The notes under the pieces are model-generated. The model saw nothing but the letters and a program-made list of their open reading frames with translations. It was not told the DNA's origin and did not search any database. Below are positions 63,181 through 64,000 of a stretch of DNA of 64,000 nucleotides, piece by piece (the stretch's first letter is position 1; each line of letters opens with the position of its first letter). The DNA is from Lycocorax pyrrhopterus obiensis. Taxonomy: Eukaryota > Chordata > Aves > Passeriformes > Paradisaeidae. The position numbers and the translations under genes were made by a program. The stretch spans positions 8,466,465-8,530,464 of the forward strand of contig JACSVZ010000004.1 of assembly GCA_014706295.1 (NCBI GenBank), read 5' to 3'.

Positions 63181-64000
63181 TTTGCTGGTATTGCATTAAG
63201 TGAGTACTTAATTAATAGTAAATGTTCAGAAAACATTAGATTTCTTCCCACGAGGAAAGTAATCCCAGGATTTTAAGAAGACTGAGTTTCCTATCTCGAG
63301 TTGAATATGCATTTCCAAGTGTGCTGGCTGGTTGACTGATGTGTTTTTAAATGAATACATATGCTTTATGACAATTAGACAAAATTTGAACAAAAATTTG
63401 TCAAACAAGGAGGGCAGCGAGAAAATCCCTGTGTTCGTGGTAGGAATTTGCTGCCAACCTTCGCGATGTGCTGAAATGACAGGAGAGCATCTGGGCTGCA
63501 GTGATGTGTGCCTTGGTATTGGGAGAGACCTTGGTGCCTTCCCATGTGGAGGGGAGATTTCTGAGGCAGCTCTGGAGCAGCCCAGCTCCAGGGAAGGCAC
63601 TGCCTGCCTCGAGTGTCCTTCAAGGATTTACGAAGTCAGTGGTCAGGACAACTCCTGTTGGGCTGTGCTGAAAGTTCCACTGTGGAGACTGGTGAGACCT
63701 TTGGGATGTATCTGAGGAGGATTTTACCTGCAGGACCACGAAGGAGAAGCTGTGCCTGAATTTACAGCCGGGGATGCTTGGCCAGCTGGGCCTCTGTAGC
63801 TGTAACTCAGAGCTGGGAAAGCCAGGGGCCTTTAGGAAGCCTGAAATCAGGAGTGAGTGCAGACACAAGGGAATGGTGGTGTGGCTCTGAGGCCACAGGA
63901 GTGGAGCACTCAGCACTCTGTGCCCCACAGCCCCAGGGAGGGGCTGCAGCTCCTGGCTGGGCCCAGCCACTGCGCTGGGTGGGTACTGCCAGGCAGGGCT
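63181..64000. other. Unique sequence, GC rising at the right end
   Basis: GC content climbs over the last 500 bases, giving overlapping open frames on both strands (63226-63970). No motif, CpG island or gene was recognised before the window ends. Confidence 0.4.

Noticed and set aside
1..64000. CRISPR arrays, bacterial operons, tRNA or rRNA genes
   Set aside because: No regularly spaced repeats, no dense long coding frames and no cloverleaf or rRNA landmark were seen. The window is vertebrate-like throughout.

Overview
This window reads as a piece of a vertebrate nuclear genome, most likely a bird. The support is compositional and from repeats. The DNA is about 40% GC with CpG visibly scarce. 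No packed bacterial-style genes are present. The only interspersed repeats I can name are short fragments of the avian/reptilian CR1 LINE, each ending in the diagnostic AATCACAGAATC/AATCATAGAATC octamer-type 3' end. I see no Alu, L1, B1 or MIR-like sequence. Recognisable repeats cover only about 2% of the window, which also suits a bird.

I see no complete gene, no CpG-island promoter, no tRNA, rRNA or known small RNA, and no CRISPR or bacterial mobile element. The longest open frames (up to about 208 codons) match no protein family I recognise, lack codon-level support, and usually sit beside equally open frames. I treat nearly all of them as chance. The best reading is intron and/or intergenic DNA.

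Layout. 1-8100 is mostly unique sequence with one CR1 remnant (454-682) and, at the left end on the minus strand, two phase-compatible candidate exons (2714-2879 and 2103-2343) that could be the 3' end of a gene. 8.1-8.8 kb holds TA/TG/CA microsatellites. 8.8-17.2 kb is unique apart from a CR1 piece (11272-11480), a small direct repeat and an 18-bp palindrome. 17.2-18.3 kb is a run of minus-strand open frames of unknown nature. 19.6-20.4 kb is AT-rich, homeodomain-motif-rich DNA that looks like a conserved regulatory block. 20-38 kb is again unique, with a CR1 piece (31798-32000), low-confidence minus-strand exon candidates near 27.7, 30.7 and 35.7 kb, and another regulatory-looking block at 37.0-37.5 kb. 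The longest CR1 fragment is at 38194-38643. A segment at 41.8-42.2 kb has two minus-strand polyadenylation signals and may be a gene 3' end or an old LTR. A regulatory-looking block at 50.4-50.8 kb contains a perfect oestrogen-response-element palindrome. A pyrimidine tract of about 400 bp lies at 55473-55877. The right end is unique sequence with one more regulatory-looking block at 62.5-63.2 kb.

If the minus-strand exon candidates are real, the window would cover the 3' half of one minus-strand gene with multi-kilobase introns. I could not assign that gene to a family, and the phases of all the candidates do not chain together without missing exons. I found no convincing undescribed biological system. 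The most concrete curiosities are the perfect ERE, the long pyrimidine tract that ends in a textbook splice acceptor, and the uniform orientation of the four CR1 pieces.
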